64,000 bases of DNA from Nocardia sp. NBC_00416 (GTDB lineage Bacteria; Actinomycetota; Actinomycetes; Mycobacteriales; Mycobacteriaceae), in the NCBI RefSeq assembly GCF_036032445.1, contig NZ_CP107932.1, forward strand, positions 3,474,501 to 3,538,500, read 5' to 3'. The position numbers were made by a program, and so were the translations under genes. Positions 29,817-38,014 of this stretch are shown here, one piece after another. How positions within the stretch are numbered: position 1 is the first letter of the stretch; each line of letters begins with the position of its first letter. The notes below the pieces were generated by a model. It made no database searches and had not been told where the DNA came from. It was given only the letters and a program-made list of their open reading frames with translations.

Positions 29817-31466
29817 CTATTCCTCCTCGTGCGGCCGTTTGCGCAGAGCGGATGCTCGGCCGAGGGTGTCGTTGACCGAGGTGTGAAACCGGTTCGCCGC
29901 CAGTCCGAGTTTGTAGTGGTGTTCCTTGCTGCCCGATTTCTCGCTGCGGCCGTTGAACGCGGCTGCGGGGAGGGCGAACAGCGGTGCAGCGCAACGATGA
30001 ACCGCGTCGAAGGCCATCAGCTCCCATGCCTCGCGTCCGCGGGTGAGTTTGTCCTCATCACGGGAGTCCGCCGTTACGCCTGCCAGGAGTCGCCGGACCA
30101 GTGGATCGAGGGCAGTGAGTAGCTGCTCTCCCGGCCGCATCCCCTTGTTCCACGGGATCGGGTCGGCGCCCACGGATCGGCGCAGATCGGCAGAGAGGTG
30201 GTTGATCGCGTTGACCAGCTGTTCGGCCTGCATCGCGGCGTCTATGACCACCTCGTAGGCGAGCCCCTTACCTCGCAGGGATGCCACAGGCACAGACACG
30301 ACGTCATGGATCAGTTCCTCGATCACCGCGGACTGGTTGCCGTACACGATGCCGAAAGTCTCTACCTGCAGCGGATAGTCGACATCGATGATGCCCTCGG
30401 CGTCCAAACCTGCGATCTGATCGATCAGCTCACTGGTCTGCGCCGCGCCGTTCTCCTTCTCCAGGGCCAGCAGCGCGTCCAGTCCACGCCAGGCCGCCTT
30501 GCCCGCCGTGTGCCGCAACGGACGTAGCGGAGCGGCACCGGTCCGTTTATCGGGCTTGTCCTTCCGCCACGCGGTATGGGTTTCCCATACCGGCACACCA
30601 ACACTGAACCGGTCCCCCGCGGACACCACCACTCGTGAGACAACGAGACCGTCCTGGGTGGACTCGGCCATCAGCCGGATCCGCCGTGACTGCCACGTCC
30701 ACAGGTCCAGCACGCTCTCCGGGGCGCGAATCTTCCACTGCGGACCGAGAGGATCTTTCGCCCAGTGCGGGGTGCCCAGTCGCTTCTGAATACCGATCGG
30801 GGTGTTCAGAAGTAAAGTGTCGTAGAGGGTTCGCCCGACCGGCATCACCACACCCAGCTGCCCCAGCGGGCCCGTGGGGTTGCCCGACGTTTTGCCCGTT
30901 TTATCAGCATTCGGGTCACCGATTACACCGGTTTTGATGGCCGCGGTGTCCCAGCATTGCGTATGGAGCATCCAGCGCACGGCGGCATCGAGCGACAACG
31001 GCAGGGCGTCGGCCTCGGTCCGTGTCGCGAACAACGGGACGTTGTTACCTGAGGGCGCTGTGGCCACCAGCAACGCGGCCCCCTTGGTTTCACCTTTCTT
31101 CGTCCGAAGACCAGCGACCTGGCCGAACGGATGCACCGGATGCAGTACGTCGAACCGTTCGTCATACTCGACCAGATATGCGTCGAGCGCCTCGACCTCC
31201 GCGGCGTCGAAGCATCCGCGGTCGAATCGCTGCCCCCACTCTTGTCGAGAGCGCGGCGACCCGAGCGCATGCAGCACGATCGGCAGCAGCAGTTGACGCA
31301 AGATCGCCGGCAGCATTGTCGGCACCTCCACATCGATGCTGACGATCCGATGGCTGTTCACCAACGCGCGCCACACCGGAAGCGCCTCGACAGAACCGTC
31401 GTCGAACCTGCAGGGCAACAGCGGAACTACCCGAATCAAGTCGCCTTCGTTCACGCTCTCATCCAT
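29817..31466 (-). CDS. cse1: Cascade large subunit Cse1 (CasA, Cas8e)
   Basis: A 549-residue Cse1, which recognises the PAM and recruits Cas3. It opens VRVV-like IRVVPLLPCRFDDGSVEALP and contains the usual FGQVAGL and LYDTLLLNTPIGIQ segments; the C-terminal four-helix bundle is present by length. The ATG at 31466 directly follows CATTATCGA, so a leaderless transcript from a CATTAT -10 (31475-31470) is possible. This promoter region is the predicted target of the crRNA-like element described at 31540-31623. Confidence 0.93.
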   Translation of the reverse strand: MDESVNEGDLIRVVPLLPCRFDDGSVEALPVWRALVNSHRIVSIDVEVPTMLPAILRQLLLPIVLHALGSPRSRQEWGQRFDRGCFDAAEVEALDAYLVEYDERFDVLHPVHPFGQVAGLRTKKGETKGAALLVATAPSGNNVPLFATRTEADALPLSLDAAVRWMLHTQCWDTAAIKTGVIGDPNADKTGKTSGNPTGPLGQLGVVMPVGRTLYDTLLLNTPIGIQKRLGTPHWAKDPLGPQWKIRAPESVLDLWTWQSRRIRLMAESTQDGLVVSRVVVSAGDRFSVGVPVWETHTAWRKDKPDKRTGAAPLRPLRHTAGKAAWRGLDALLALEKENGAAQTSELIDQIAGLDAEGIIDVDYPLQVETFGIVYGNQSAVIEELIHDVVSVPVASLRGKGLAYEVVIDAAMQAEQLVNAINHLSADLRRSVGADPIPWNKGMRPGEQLLTALDPLVRRLLAGVTADSRDEDKLTRGREAWELMAFDAVHRCAAPLFALPAAAFNGRSEKSGSKEHHYKLGLAANRFHTSVNDTLGRASALRKRPHEEE

Positions 31467-31471
31467 TCGAT

Positions 31472-31491
31472 AATGAACAATGTTTAGGGTC
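31472..31491 (+). promoter_or_regulatory. Predicted Cascade autorepression target at the cse1 promoter
   Basis: AAT (31472-31474, fitting an AA-N PAM) followed by GAACAATGTTTAGGGTC matches the guide of the crRNA-like element at 31576-31592 at 14 of 17 positions. The mismatches are at guide positions 6, 12 and 15. The site starts 6 bp upstream of the cse1 ATG and covers the CATTAT -10-like sequence. Binding by Cascade here would block transcription of cse1 and the genes behind it. Confidence 0.65.
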
Positions 31492-31539
31492 TTTCGGAGA
31501 GTACTTCACTCGTCTGTCCGGCGGTATGGAAAACTCGAG

Positions 31540-31623
31540 CCATACCTGCCGGTTTGTTCCGGCAGGTATGGTCCAGAACAGTGTTTGGGCTCCCAGTCGG
31601 CCCCGCAGCGGCGGGGAATGGCG
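31540..31623 (+). ncRNA. crRNA-like regulatory RNA (pseudo-repeat, short guide, pseudo-repeat)
   Basis: Between cas3 and cse1, on the plus strand. Pseudo-repeat 1 is a perfect 13-bp hairpin (CCATACCTGCCGG / CCGGCAGGTATGG, loop TTTGTT, 31540-31571) whose 3' side runs into ATGGTCC (31568-31574), the exact 5' handle of the array repeats. A 21-nt spacer-like stretch follows (31575-31595; A, then GAACAGTGTTTGGGCTCCCA). Pseudo-repeat 2 (31596-31623) begins GTCGGCCCCGCA and keeps the full CCCCGC/GCGGGG stem with an altered loop (AGCG) and altered 3' end. The guide is only ~20 nt against 32-33 in the arrays, too short for normal interference. By analogy with CreA and other CRISPR-derived regulators it could load Cascade and repress cse1. 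No clear promoter was found. The hairpin read on the minus strand is followed by TTTT, so a cas3 terminator is the main alternative for that part. Confidence 0.68.
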
Positions 31624-31650
31624 CGGTGACGTACTTTCCGTACTCACCGC
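31623..31650. terminator. Hairpin immediately after cas3 stop / after crRNA-like element
   Basis: GCGGTGA-C-GTAC with GTAC-TCACCGC, loop TTTCC, forms an 11-bp interrupted stem directly downstream of the cas3 stop codon on the minus strand and directly 3' of pseudo-repeat 2 on the plus strand. It could terminate either transcript. There is no adjacent T tract on either strand; TTTTTC occurs about 20 nt further on the plus strand. Confidence 0.5.
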
Positions 31651-31651
31651 G

Positions 31652-34471
31652 TCACTCGACACGTAGGCCGAGTTTTTCTTTGTAACGAACCCTGGCCTCG
31701 CCGACCGTCGCCCGGCTGTCGCGGTCGAGGACCAGTGCACGGCTGTAGCGCAGCCATGGGTGATCCCGCCAGCCGTCCAGCGTTCTCAGCGACTCCATTC
31801 CGGATCGGGTAAGTCGCGTCGGCAGCCGAAGTGTCCCGCCGAGAACGTCGTCGAGAACCTCGGCACCGACCTCACCGTTCGGCCCGAGCCGGCGCCCGTT
31901 CTCGGCGCGGTAACCGTGGTCGTCCTGCCGTACCAGGATCACTTCGATCGATTCCTCGCCGTCACGGACGCGGACGTCATCGTCCTTGACGTACTCCCCG
32001 CGGTGCAGGCCCTCCAACGTCGGGTACTCGTGCTCGCCGAGCCGGGTCAGCACGAACTGTGCCGCCGTGTCGGCCCGCTTCTGTTGATCGGCGATCCATG
32101 ACTGCGACGCGTCCGCGACTTCGGATACCCAGGCTTGAGGGGTCGTCACCTGCCCGTCGTAGGCGGCGGCTACCAGCTCGGGGACCTGGGCAGGAACCTT
32201 CCATCCTTCTCCTGCGGCCTGCAGAACTGCTGCCGCGCTGCACAGTAGTGGGTATCGCCCATAGATCGCTTCGCTGCCACCGTCGAACTGCGGCGGACCG
32301 TCTCCGCGGGGAGTGAAGCCGGTGACTATCACGGTCGGCTCACACAGCCCCGGGGGACGGATGACTCCGTCATGGCGGTGCATGCGTCCGATCCGTTGCA
32401 GCAATAAGTCCATCGGCGCCAGATCGGTGATCAGCAGGTCAGCGTCCACGTCGAACGATTGTTCCGCGATCTGTGTGGCGACCACGATGGACAGAGGTCG
32501 TTGCACCCCATCTTTTTTCGGGCCCAGGACAGAGAGACATTCCTCGGTCACCGTGGCGCGCTCGCGGATGTGCATCCGCGCGTGCAGCAGCCGCACTGCA
32601 GACCCGAACACAGACGTCAGCTCCTCGTAGACCTGCTGGGCCCGGTCGACCGTGTTGCGGATGATCAGCACGCAACCACCCTCGGACAGGCGATCGCTCA
32701 GCAGCTCGGTGATCGACCTTCCTTCCTCAAGCACCTGGACGTTGACCCGCAGGGATGCGGCCCGCCAGGCCGGTGCGGCGGCCTGCTCGACCACCGGGCT
32801 ACCCGAAGTGTCCGCCCACGCCGTGGTCACCCTCGGATACCCCGGTTCCGCCTCGACCACGATCGGCTCGAGTTCCTCGGCGCCGCGGGCCCCAGCCAGG
32901 TAGGCGCTGAGCAGCCGCTTGCGTTGCTGCGTCGGCAACGTAGCCGACAACAGGATGACCGGAACTCCGGCCTGGCCGAGCCAACGCAGCCCCTCCACGA
33001 GGAACTCCGACATGTACACGTCGGCCGCATGCACCTCGTCGAGAATGACGACCTTCCCTGCCAACCCGGCCGTCCGTAGCATCACATGCTTGGTCCGCGT
33101 CGCCGCCAGCAACAATTGATCGATCGTGCCGACCACGAAGGGTGCCAGCAATCCTCGTTTCGCTCCGAGGAACCATTCGGCCGGCACCGTTCGAACGGGC
33201 CTCTCCCACGTGCACGGGTCGAACTCCGCACAGCCATAGGGGTCATCGAGCCCGAATTCGTCCTCGCCCACACTCGCGAACTCCGCATCCCCACCCTGAG
33301 CGGACTCGACGAGCCCTTGCCACTCCGCGTTGAAGCGACGCTTGCCGTGCAGCAACGCAACCCCGCCCGCAGCATTGGCGTCCACCTTCGCCACCCACGC
33401 TCGCACCTGCGTGAACATCGGGTCACTGGTCGCCTGGGTAGGCATCCCCACGAACACCCCGTCGAACCCGAACCGCGCCGCCAGCACCTCCGCACACAGC
33501 AACGCCGTCCGCGTCTTACCTTCCCCCATAGGCGCCTCCACGATCATCAACCCAGGACGCGCCATCCGCGCCGCACACTCGATCGCCACACGCTGTGACG
33601 CTCGCGGTAGAGCACCGAATCGCGACTCGAAATCGTCGGCCGAAGGCTCCGGAATCCGGCCCCATCCGCGAGCCAGGCCGATTGCTTCCCATGCCTTCTC
33701 AGCTCTCGCGCGTGCCCCTTTGACGCTGACCTGGTCCAAACGATCAAGGCCCGGGAAGTGCTCCCCACTCGCGATCCAATCGGCCATTATGATGAACCCG
33801 CTCAATGCCAACTGCAGCGCTCGCGACGGCACACCCCGCGGCTCCAGATCAGAAAGCTCGCCACACCCCAGCGCCCGGGTATACACCGCTAGCAACGCTC
33901 GCTGAGCCTTCGGCCAATCACCTGTACCCCGCAACTCAAGCTCACGACGCCAACCCGGCCCCAATTCCCCCAGCGACGGAAACTGCCCGTGGTGCCCGGC
34001 TACCAACGGCCACAACCAGTCTCGTTGCTCAGCACCCCACCCGGCCTCCTGAAGCAGGTCCTCCAGCACCCTCGCCCCGGCATTCTCGTGCCTCCACCGT
34101 CTTGCTTTGACCGCGCGCTCATCCCAACCGAGCCCAACGCTGCGGACCGCAGCGGCACCGTGACGGTCCACGGACTGAAACGCAGGCGTCGCCTTGCCCA
34201 GATCGTGCACACCACATAGCCATACGAACAACCGCCGACCCGCATCAACACCGCCGGCAACCAGTGACACTTGATGACGGACCGACTCCGCCAAGTATCT
34301 ATCCCAGATCAACTCTGCAACAGCTGCCGTATCCAGCAGATGCGAAAGCAACAGATTCACCGTGCCACCAGCACGACCAGCAGACTTCCCCCAAATAGCG
34401 CCCAACCATGCTTCTTCGGAGCCAGCCAAGTCCGGGCACCCAGCCGACCTCACGTCCCCATCCACAGTCAT
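31652..34471 (-). CDS. cas3: CRISPR-associated helicase-nuclease Cas3
   Basis: A 939-residue Cas3 that unwinds and degrades DNA bound by Cascade. The N-terminal HD nuclease has His44 (LLLSHLLDTAA) and His89-Asp90-xx-Lys93 (CGVHDLGKATPAFQ). The helicase domain has Walker A EAPMGEGKTRTALL, DEVH (VVILDEVHAADVYM), SAT (LLSATLPTQQ) and motif VI (QRIGRMHRH). The C-terminal region is in place. ATG 34471 is preferred; a GTG at 34516 would add 15 residues without clear homology. It is transcribed away from array 2 and is separated from cse1 by a 185-bp gap, so Cascade genes have their own promoter. Confidence 0.95.
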   Translation of the reverse strand: MTVDGDVRSAGCPDLAGSEEAWLGAIWGKSAGRAGGTVNLLLSHLLDTAAVAELIWDRYLAESVRHQVSLVAGGVDAGRRLFVWLCGVHDLGKATPAFQSVDRHGAAAVRSVGLGWDERAVKARRWRHENAGARVLEDLLQEAGWGAEQRDWLWPLVAGHHGQFPSLGELGPGWRRELELRGTGDWPKAQRALLAVYTRALGCGELSDLEPRGVPSRALQLALSGFIIMADWIASGEHFPGLDRLDQVSVKGARARAEKAWEAIGLARGWGRIPEPSADDFESRFGALPRASQRVAIECAARMARPGLMIVEAPMGEGKTRTALLCAEVLAARFGFDGVFVGMPTQATSDPMFTQVRAWVAKVDANAAGGVALLHGKRRFNAEWQGLVESAQGGDAEFASVGEDEFGLDDPYGCAEFDPCTWERPVRTVPAEWFLGAKRGLLAPFVVGTIDQLLLAATRTKHVMLRTAGLAGKVVILDEVHAADVYMSEFLVEGLRWLGQAGVPVILLSATLPTQQRKRLLSAYLAGARGAEELEPIVVEAEPGYPRVTTAWADTSGSPVVEQAAAPAWRAASLRVNVQVLEEGRSITELLSDRLSEGGCVLIIRNTVDRAQQVYEELTSVFGSAVRLLHARMHIRERATVTEECLSVLGPKKDGVQRPLSIVVATQIAEQSFDVDADLLITDLAPMDLLLQRIGRMHRHDGVIRPPGLCEPTVIVTGFTPRGDGPPQFDGGSEAIYGRYPLLCSAAAVLQAAGEGWKVPAQVPELVAAAYDGQVTTPQAWVSEVADASQSWIADQQKRADTAAQFVLTRLGEHEYPTLEGLHRGEYVKDDDVRVRDGEESIEVILVRQDDHGYRAENGRRLGPNGEVGAEVLDDVLGGTLRLPTRLTRSGMESLRTLDGWRDHPWLRYSRALVLDRDSRATVGEARVRYKEKLGLRVE

Positions 34472-34763
34472 GGCGCCACCATAAAAAGACCCACCGACAC
34501 AAACAGCGGCTGACACAACGCCGGTCGCACCCCTATGCCCCGAACATCAGTCACCGACAGCTGATTTCGTCGCTACCGCGCCGTGCCGCCGGTCACGGAA
34601 TAGCACTGGACTCCGGAACCCTTTAGCGAACCAAGATCAACATGTGGTGCTATGAAGAACCATATGCACCCTCTGCAGAGCGTTCCAGCAACCATCTATC
34701 CACAGTCCCAGCGAAGTGAATGAAAAACAGCCACCCAGCACGAAAATGGCCAGTTCAGGAAGT
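34472..34763 (+). promoter_or_regulatory. Divergent cas3 promoter region and leader of CRISPR array 2
   Basis: This 292-bp region should hold the cas3 promoter (minus) and the promoter of array 2 (plus). CGAAGTGAATGAAAAA at 34712-34727 ends exactly 36 nt before the first repeat and GAAGT abuts the repeat, both as in the array-1 leader. The A-rich context fits a CRISPR leader. I do not see a gene here. Confidence 0.75.
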
Positions 34764-35827
34764 GCCGGCCCCGCACGCGCGGGGATGGTCCGCCCGGTCG
34801 CGGCCGGGGTCGACTTGATCGGCAGCCGGCCCCGCACGCGCGGGGATGGTCCGTCGATCAGCAGCACGAACGGGTGACCCGTCCAGCCGGCCCCGCACGC
34901 GCGGGGATGGTCCGCCACCGATCACCTGGCCAACTACTGGCGGATGGCCGGCCCCGCACGCGCGGGGATGGTCCCTGGGGGTGGAAACGGAACCGCCCCT
35001 TTGGGGCGCCGGCCTCGCACGCGCGGGGATGGTCCTCGTTTTTGCAGCGACTCCGCTGAGTTCTGCGAGCCGGCCCCGCACGCGCGGGGATGGTCCTCAT
35101 GTCTGCCACTTCCCCTGACAGATACGCGAGCCGGCCCCGCACGCGCGGGGATGGTCCGCACGCGGGCGAAGCGAAGACCCGCCTGCTCGTGCCGGCCCCG
35201 CACGCGCGGGGATGGTCCGCGACCACGACGACCCCGACACCGCCGAAGCCCGCCGGCCCCGCACGCGCGGGGATGGTCCTCGGTCGATGAGCCCGAGGCG
35301 CCCGGGCTGGGAGCCGGCCCCGCACGCGCGGGGATGGTCCTTGCAGGACGAACTCGCCAGCGTCCGGCGCGAGGCCGGCCCCGCACGCGCGGGGATGGTC
35401 CGATGGCCGACGAGATCACAGCGTTCATTTCTTCGTCGGCCCCGCACGCGCGGGGATGGTCCCACGATCACGTCGATCTCGGTGAACCCGCGGCCGTCGG
35501 CCCCGCACGCGCGGGGATGGTCCGGACTTCAAGGTGACCTACACCCGGGCCGCTGAGTCGGCCCCGCACGCGCGGGGATGGTCCGGTGTCGACGTCATCC
35601 CGGGCGAGGGTGTAGCCGTCGGCCCCGCACGCGCGGGGATCGTCCGGTTGAGGAGTCGAACCCCAGGTTTTACCCCGGTCGGCCCCGCACACGCAGGGAT
35701 GGTCCGGGGTTCATGGTGAGCAGGTCGCCGAGGATCGGATCGGCCCCGCGCCCGCGGGGATGGTGCTGCCATCCCGGACAACATTTTCGATCCGGGCCAG
35801 TCGGCCCCGCGCCTGCGGGGATAGTCC
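34764..35827 (+). CRISPR. Type I-E CRISPR array 2 (18 repeats, 17 spacers)
   Basis: The 28-nt repeats follow the same consensus as array 1 but on the plus strand, at 34764, 34825, 34886 and so on to 35800, with 33-nt spacers (one of 32 nt before 35678). The first 11 repeats begin GCCGGCCCC, while the seven distal ones have T (TCGGCCCC) at position 2 like array 1. The last three repeats are degenerate (CACACGCAGGG, CGCCCGCGGGG with an A start, CGCCTGCGGGGATAG), marking the old end on the right. The leader is on the left. Confidence 0.98.
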
Positions 35828-35893
35828 GGGCGCCGACGTCTCGACGGTTCTTGTCAGTCGAATTCCCGTCGGCGAGCAGGCGCTGCGGCCCCT

Positions 35894-35985
35894 GCACTAC
35901 AGCGAGCGCTCGATGCCACCAGCGGCCACGCGCAATCCACTGAGCAGCCGTGTCTGAACTTCGGTCGTGCCTTCGATAAGGCGCC
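35894..35985 (-). pseudogene. Acyl-CoA dehydrogenase C-terminal remnant
   Basis: On the minus strand the frame reads RRLIEGTTEVQTRLLSGLRV followed by AAGGIERSL and a stop. EGTTEVQ is the hallmark C-terminal motif of acyl-CoA dehydrogenases (usually YEGTTEIQ). No other part of such a gene is nearby, and upstream sequence in the frame does not look like the family. It is a decayed fragment left between the CRISPR array and the tRNA/ICE junction. Confidence 0.6.
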
Positions 35986-36160
35986 GCCCGGAGCGCACAG
36001 GCTGAGCAAAGACACAATCCGGCGAATGACCAACGAGGACACACTCCGCGCGTACCGGTTCCGCGGCGAGATCCGAATCACGGACGAAGACGTCAACACG
36101 GACATGAGCCCGATCGAGTGAGGAGGTACCCAAACCCATGCGCTCACGCATTCTGCACGA

Positions 36161-36198
36161 AAAAGCCAGGTCAAGACGAAATATCGCCTTGACCTGGC
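36161..36198 (-). terminator. Rho-independent terminator downstream of the tRNA fragment
   Basis: Reading on the minus strand, GCCAGGTCAAG pairs perfectly over 11 bp with CTTGACCTGGC around a 12-nt loop and is followed at once by TTTTTC. It lies 8 nt after the CCA end of the tRNA fragment, as a tRNA terminator would. Confidence 0.88.
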
Positions 36199-36205
36199 CA
36201 TTCTA

Positions 36206-36250
36206 TGGTTGTCCCAGCTGAGATCGAACCAGCGAACTGGGGCGCGTGAG
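36206..36250 (-). other. tRNA 3'-end fragment, probable ICE attachment site (att)
   Basis: On the minus strand the sequence forms a T-arm (GCTGG, loop TTCGATC, TCAGC; 36233-36217), then acceptor strand TGGGACA, discriminator A and an encoded CCA ending at 36206. The matching 5' acceptor strand (TGTCCCA) is not found upstream, so this is only the 3' part of a tRNA gene. It is next to the integrase C-terminus. Integration of ICEs into tRNA 3' ends leaves such a fragment at one junction. The amino acid identity could not be determined, nor the exact length of the att core. Confidence 0.65.
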
Positions 36251-36399
36251 GCAAAAGCCTCTTGCCGCTGCCCCTTCTGGGCCGGGGGAGGCACCGATCG
36301 CGATCAACGGCTCCGGTCCGCCACAGACGACCACGATCCGACCCCGACTACGGAACCGCGGCCGCCAGATAAGTCGATGGTTCATTCCGGCAGGAGCTT

Positions 36400-37680
36400 C
36401 TAGGATTCGCCGACGACCCGCATTCCAGTTGCTGCCTTCCGGTAGTCCCGCAGCCCACGCCGAAGTGCTTGTCCGATGGTCCGTGCCGTGTCCCGCTGTC
36501 CATCCACCAGGTGGGTGTAGATGTCGAGGGTGGTCGTGTTGTTCTTGTGCCGCATGCGCCGGGTCACGTCCGCCAGGCTGTATGCCCCATCCGCCAACAG
36601 CGACCCGTACAGGTGACGGAGCGAGTGGAATCCCATCTGTTGGCGCATCTTTCCGTCGGGTCCCCAGGGCACCAATTTCGCTGGTTCTCCGCCGAGCTCG
36701 GACACCGCGGCGTAGACACGGTTCCGCAGGGCCTTTTGAGACATGCGCCCGCCTGAACGACTCCCTTCGAACTCGATGAATTTGCCGGTAGTGCGTCCAC
36801 GCAGCAGGTCTACCAGCCAGTCCACGACCCATGGATCGACCGGGATCTTCGTCCCCGATGTTTCGGTCTTCAGTGGGCCGTCGTGGGTATCGATCCTCTT
36901 TCCGTAGACTCGTCGAGATGGCTTGTACTGGGTCACGGGCCGGTAAGTGCATGCTTCGATGTTGAGGTCCTCGATGTTCGCGCCGAGTACCTCGCTGAGG
37001 CGCAGTCCGACACCGACACCGAGTGCTACCGCGATGTGTGTCTCTTCGGGCATCAGGTGGAAGAAGGCCCAGAACTCCGACATCGTCGGGCAGTAGGCGG
37101 CGATCTTCGGGCGTTCCCGGTTCGGTTTGGCGTAGGTCTCGATCGAGCAGGGCATCACCATGGTGAGCTCGGCTCGTTTTGCTGCGGCCATGATCCTGGT
37201 GAGCAAGCGGTGGATATCGACTCGGTAGTCGAAGGCATAGCCGGTGCGATGCAGGCCGGTCATCAGTTTCAGGACATGCGGCTCACGCACTTCGTGGACT
37301 GCGAGTCTGTCGAGATACTGGAGGATGAGCTTGATCTTGCTCCGGTAGCCACCGAAGGTTCCCGGATCTATCGCCTGGAGATCGAGCCATTCCCAGCACC
37401 ACTCGGTCATCATGACGCGTGACGCATCTTTCGTTATGTGCTGTCCGGCTTTGATCGCCGATACTTGGTCCTGCGCCCATTGTTCGGCTGCTTTGGCGGT
37501 GTCGAACCCGCACGTGTGGGCAGCGTGGCGAATTCCGTCCTGGTATGCGCCTCTCCATCGCCTTCCTTTGCCGTAACTGGACGATTTCAACCGGTGCCCG
37601 TTTGTGTCGCGTTCGCGGCGATGCCAGGTGTCATACGGTTTCCTAGCCCGCACGGCAGGGACACGCTTTCGCTGTGCCAA
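36400..37680 (-). CDS. Tyrosine recombinase (ICE integrase)
   Basis: A 426-residue site-specific recombinase. It has an N-terminal AP2-like arm-binding region (GRRWRGAYQD ... AAEQWAQDQ), a SAM-like core-binding domain (about 85-180), and the catalytic domain with Arg in GVGLRLSEVLG, HxxR in GFHSLRHLYGS, and the nucleophile Tyr in TTTLDIYTHL. It would integrate and excise the element at the adjacent tRNA fragment. The gene upstream encodes an excisionase-like HTH protein. Confidence 0.94.
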   Translation of the reverse strand: MAQRKRVPAVRARKPYDTWHRRERDTNGHRLKSSSYGKGRRWRGAYQDGIRHAAHTCGFDTAKAAEQWAQDQVSAIKAGQHITKDASRVMMTEWCWEWLDLQAIDPGTFGGYRSKIKLILQYLDRLAVHEVREPHVLKLMTGLHRTGYAFDYRVDIHRLLTRIMAAAKRAELTMVMPCSIETYAKPNRERPKIAAYCPTMSEFWAFFHLMPEETHIAVALGVGVGLRLSEVLGANIEDLNIEACTYRPVTQYKPSRRVYGKRIDTHDGPLKTETSGTKIPVDPWVVDWLVDLLRGRTTGKFIEFEGSRSGGRMSQKALRNRVYAAVSELGGEPAKLVPWGPDGKMRQQMGFHSLRHLYGSLLADGAYSLADVTRRMRHKNNTTTLDIYTHLVDGQRDTARTIGQALRRGLRDYRKAATGMRVVGES

Positions 37681-37774
37681 TGGCTATTTCCTCGCCGGGT
37701 GGTGGTCGACCCGAACCGACGAGAATGTCCAGAGTAAAGACGGGCAAGGCAAGGCGCTCGCCGTTCCGCCGCTG

Positions 37775-38014
37775 TTACGCGGCATCTCGATGCTCGGTCT
37801 CGTCGATGGTGTGGCCGCCGCCCCGCGCGAGCATCATCTCTTCCCAGTCCATCAATTCGTCCAACCGATATCTCCGATGGCGGCCGATGCGAGCGAAGCG
37901 GGGCCCCTTACCAAGGGAGGCCCAGTTGGCCAGTGTCTTTGGCGGTATCTTCAACCGATCCGCCACATCATCAGTCGTCAGCCAGCCGGAAAACCTATCT
38001 TCCACGTCGCTCAC
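37775..38014 (-). CDS. Excisionase-like helix-turn-helix protein (HTH_17)
   Basis: A 79-residue MerR-like winged-helix protein (LTTDDVADRLKIPPKTLANW ... GKGPRFARIGRHRRYRLDEL) of the excisionase/HTH_17 type. It precedes the integrase by 94 bp and is probably the recombination directionality factor that promotes excision. The short C-terminal tail is acidic. The AT-rich region with inverted repeats just upstream likely controls both genes. Confidence 0.85.
   Translation of the reverse strand: MSDVEDRFSGWLTTDDVADRLKIPPKTLANWASLGKGPRFARIGRHRRYRLDELMDWEEMMLARGGGHTIDETEHRDAA

Larger units (their letters stand above)
35986..36399. other. Junction region with tRNA fragment; no intact gene called
   Basis: This stretch contains a terminator and a tRNA 3' fragment (listed separately). 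It also has a plus-strand open frame ending at 36121, with ATG at 36026 (MTNEDTLRAYRFRGEIRITD and on), that is too short to judge. The rest up to the integrase stop shows no recognisable gene. Confidence 0.5.

Noticed and set aside
31492..31539. A CreT-like toxin gene to pair with the crRNA-like element
   Set aside because: Only 48 bp remain between the target site and pseudo-repeat 1, with no start codon plus ribosome binding site, so a toxin-antitoxin pair is not supported.
31540..31571. The 13-bp hairpin is only a cas3 terminator
   Set aside because: On the minus strand it is followed by CTCGAGTTTT, so this remains possible for the hairpin itself. It does not explain the exact ATGGTCC handle, the degenerate repeat 21 nt further on, or the guide match at cse1.
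34755..35692. Open frames across array 2 with similar repeated peptides
   Set aside because: Same cause as in array 1.
36206..36290. A complete tRNA gene next to the integrase
   Set aside because: The T-arm, acceptor strand and CCA are present, but no sequence complementary to the acceptor strand is found where the 5' end should be.
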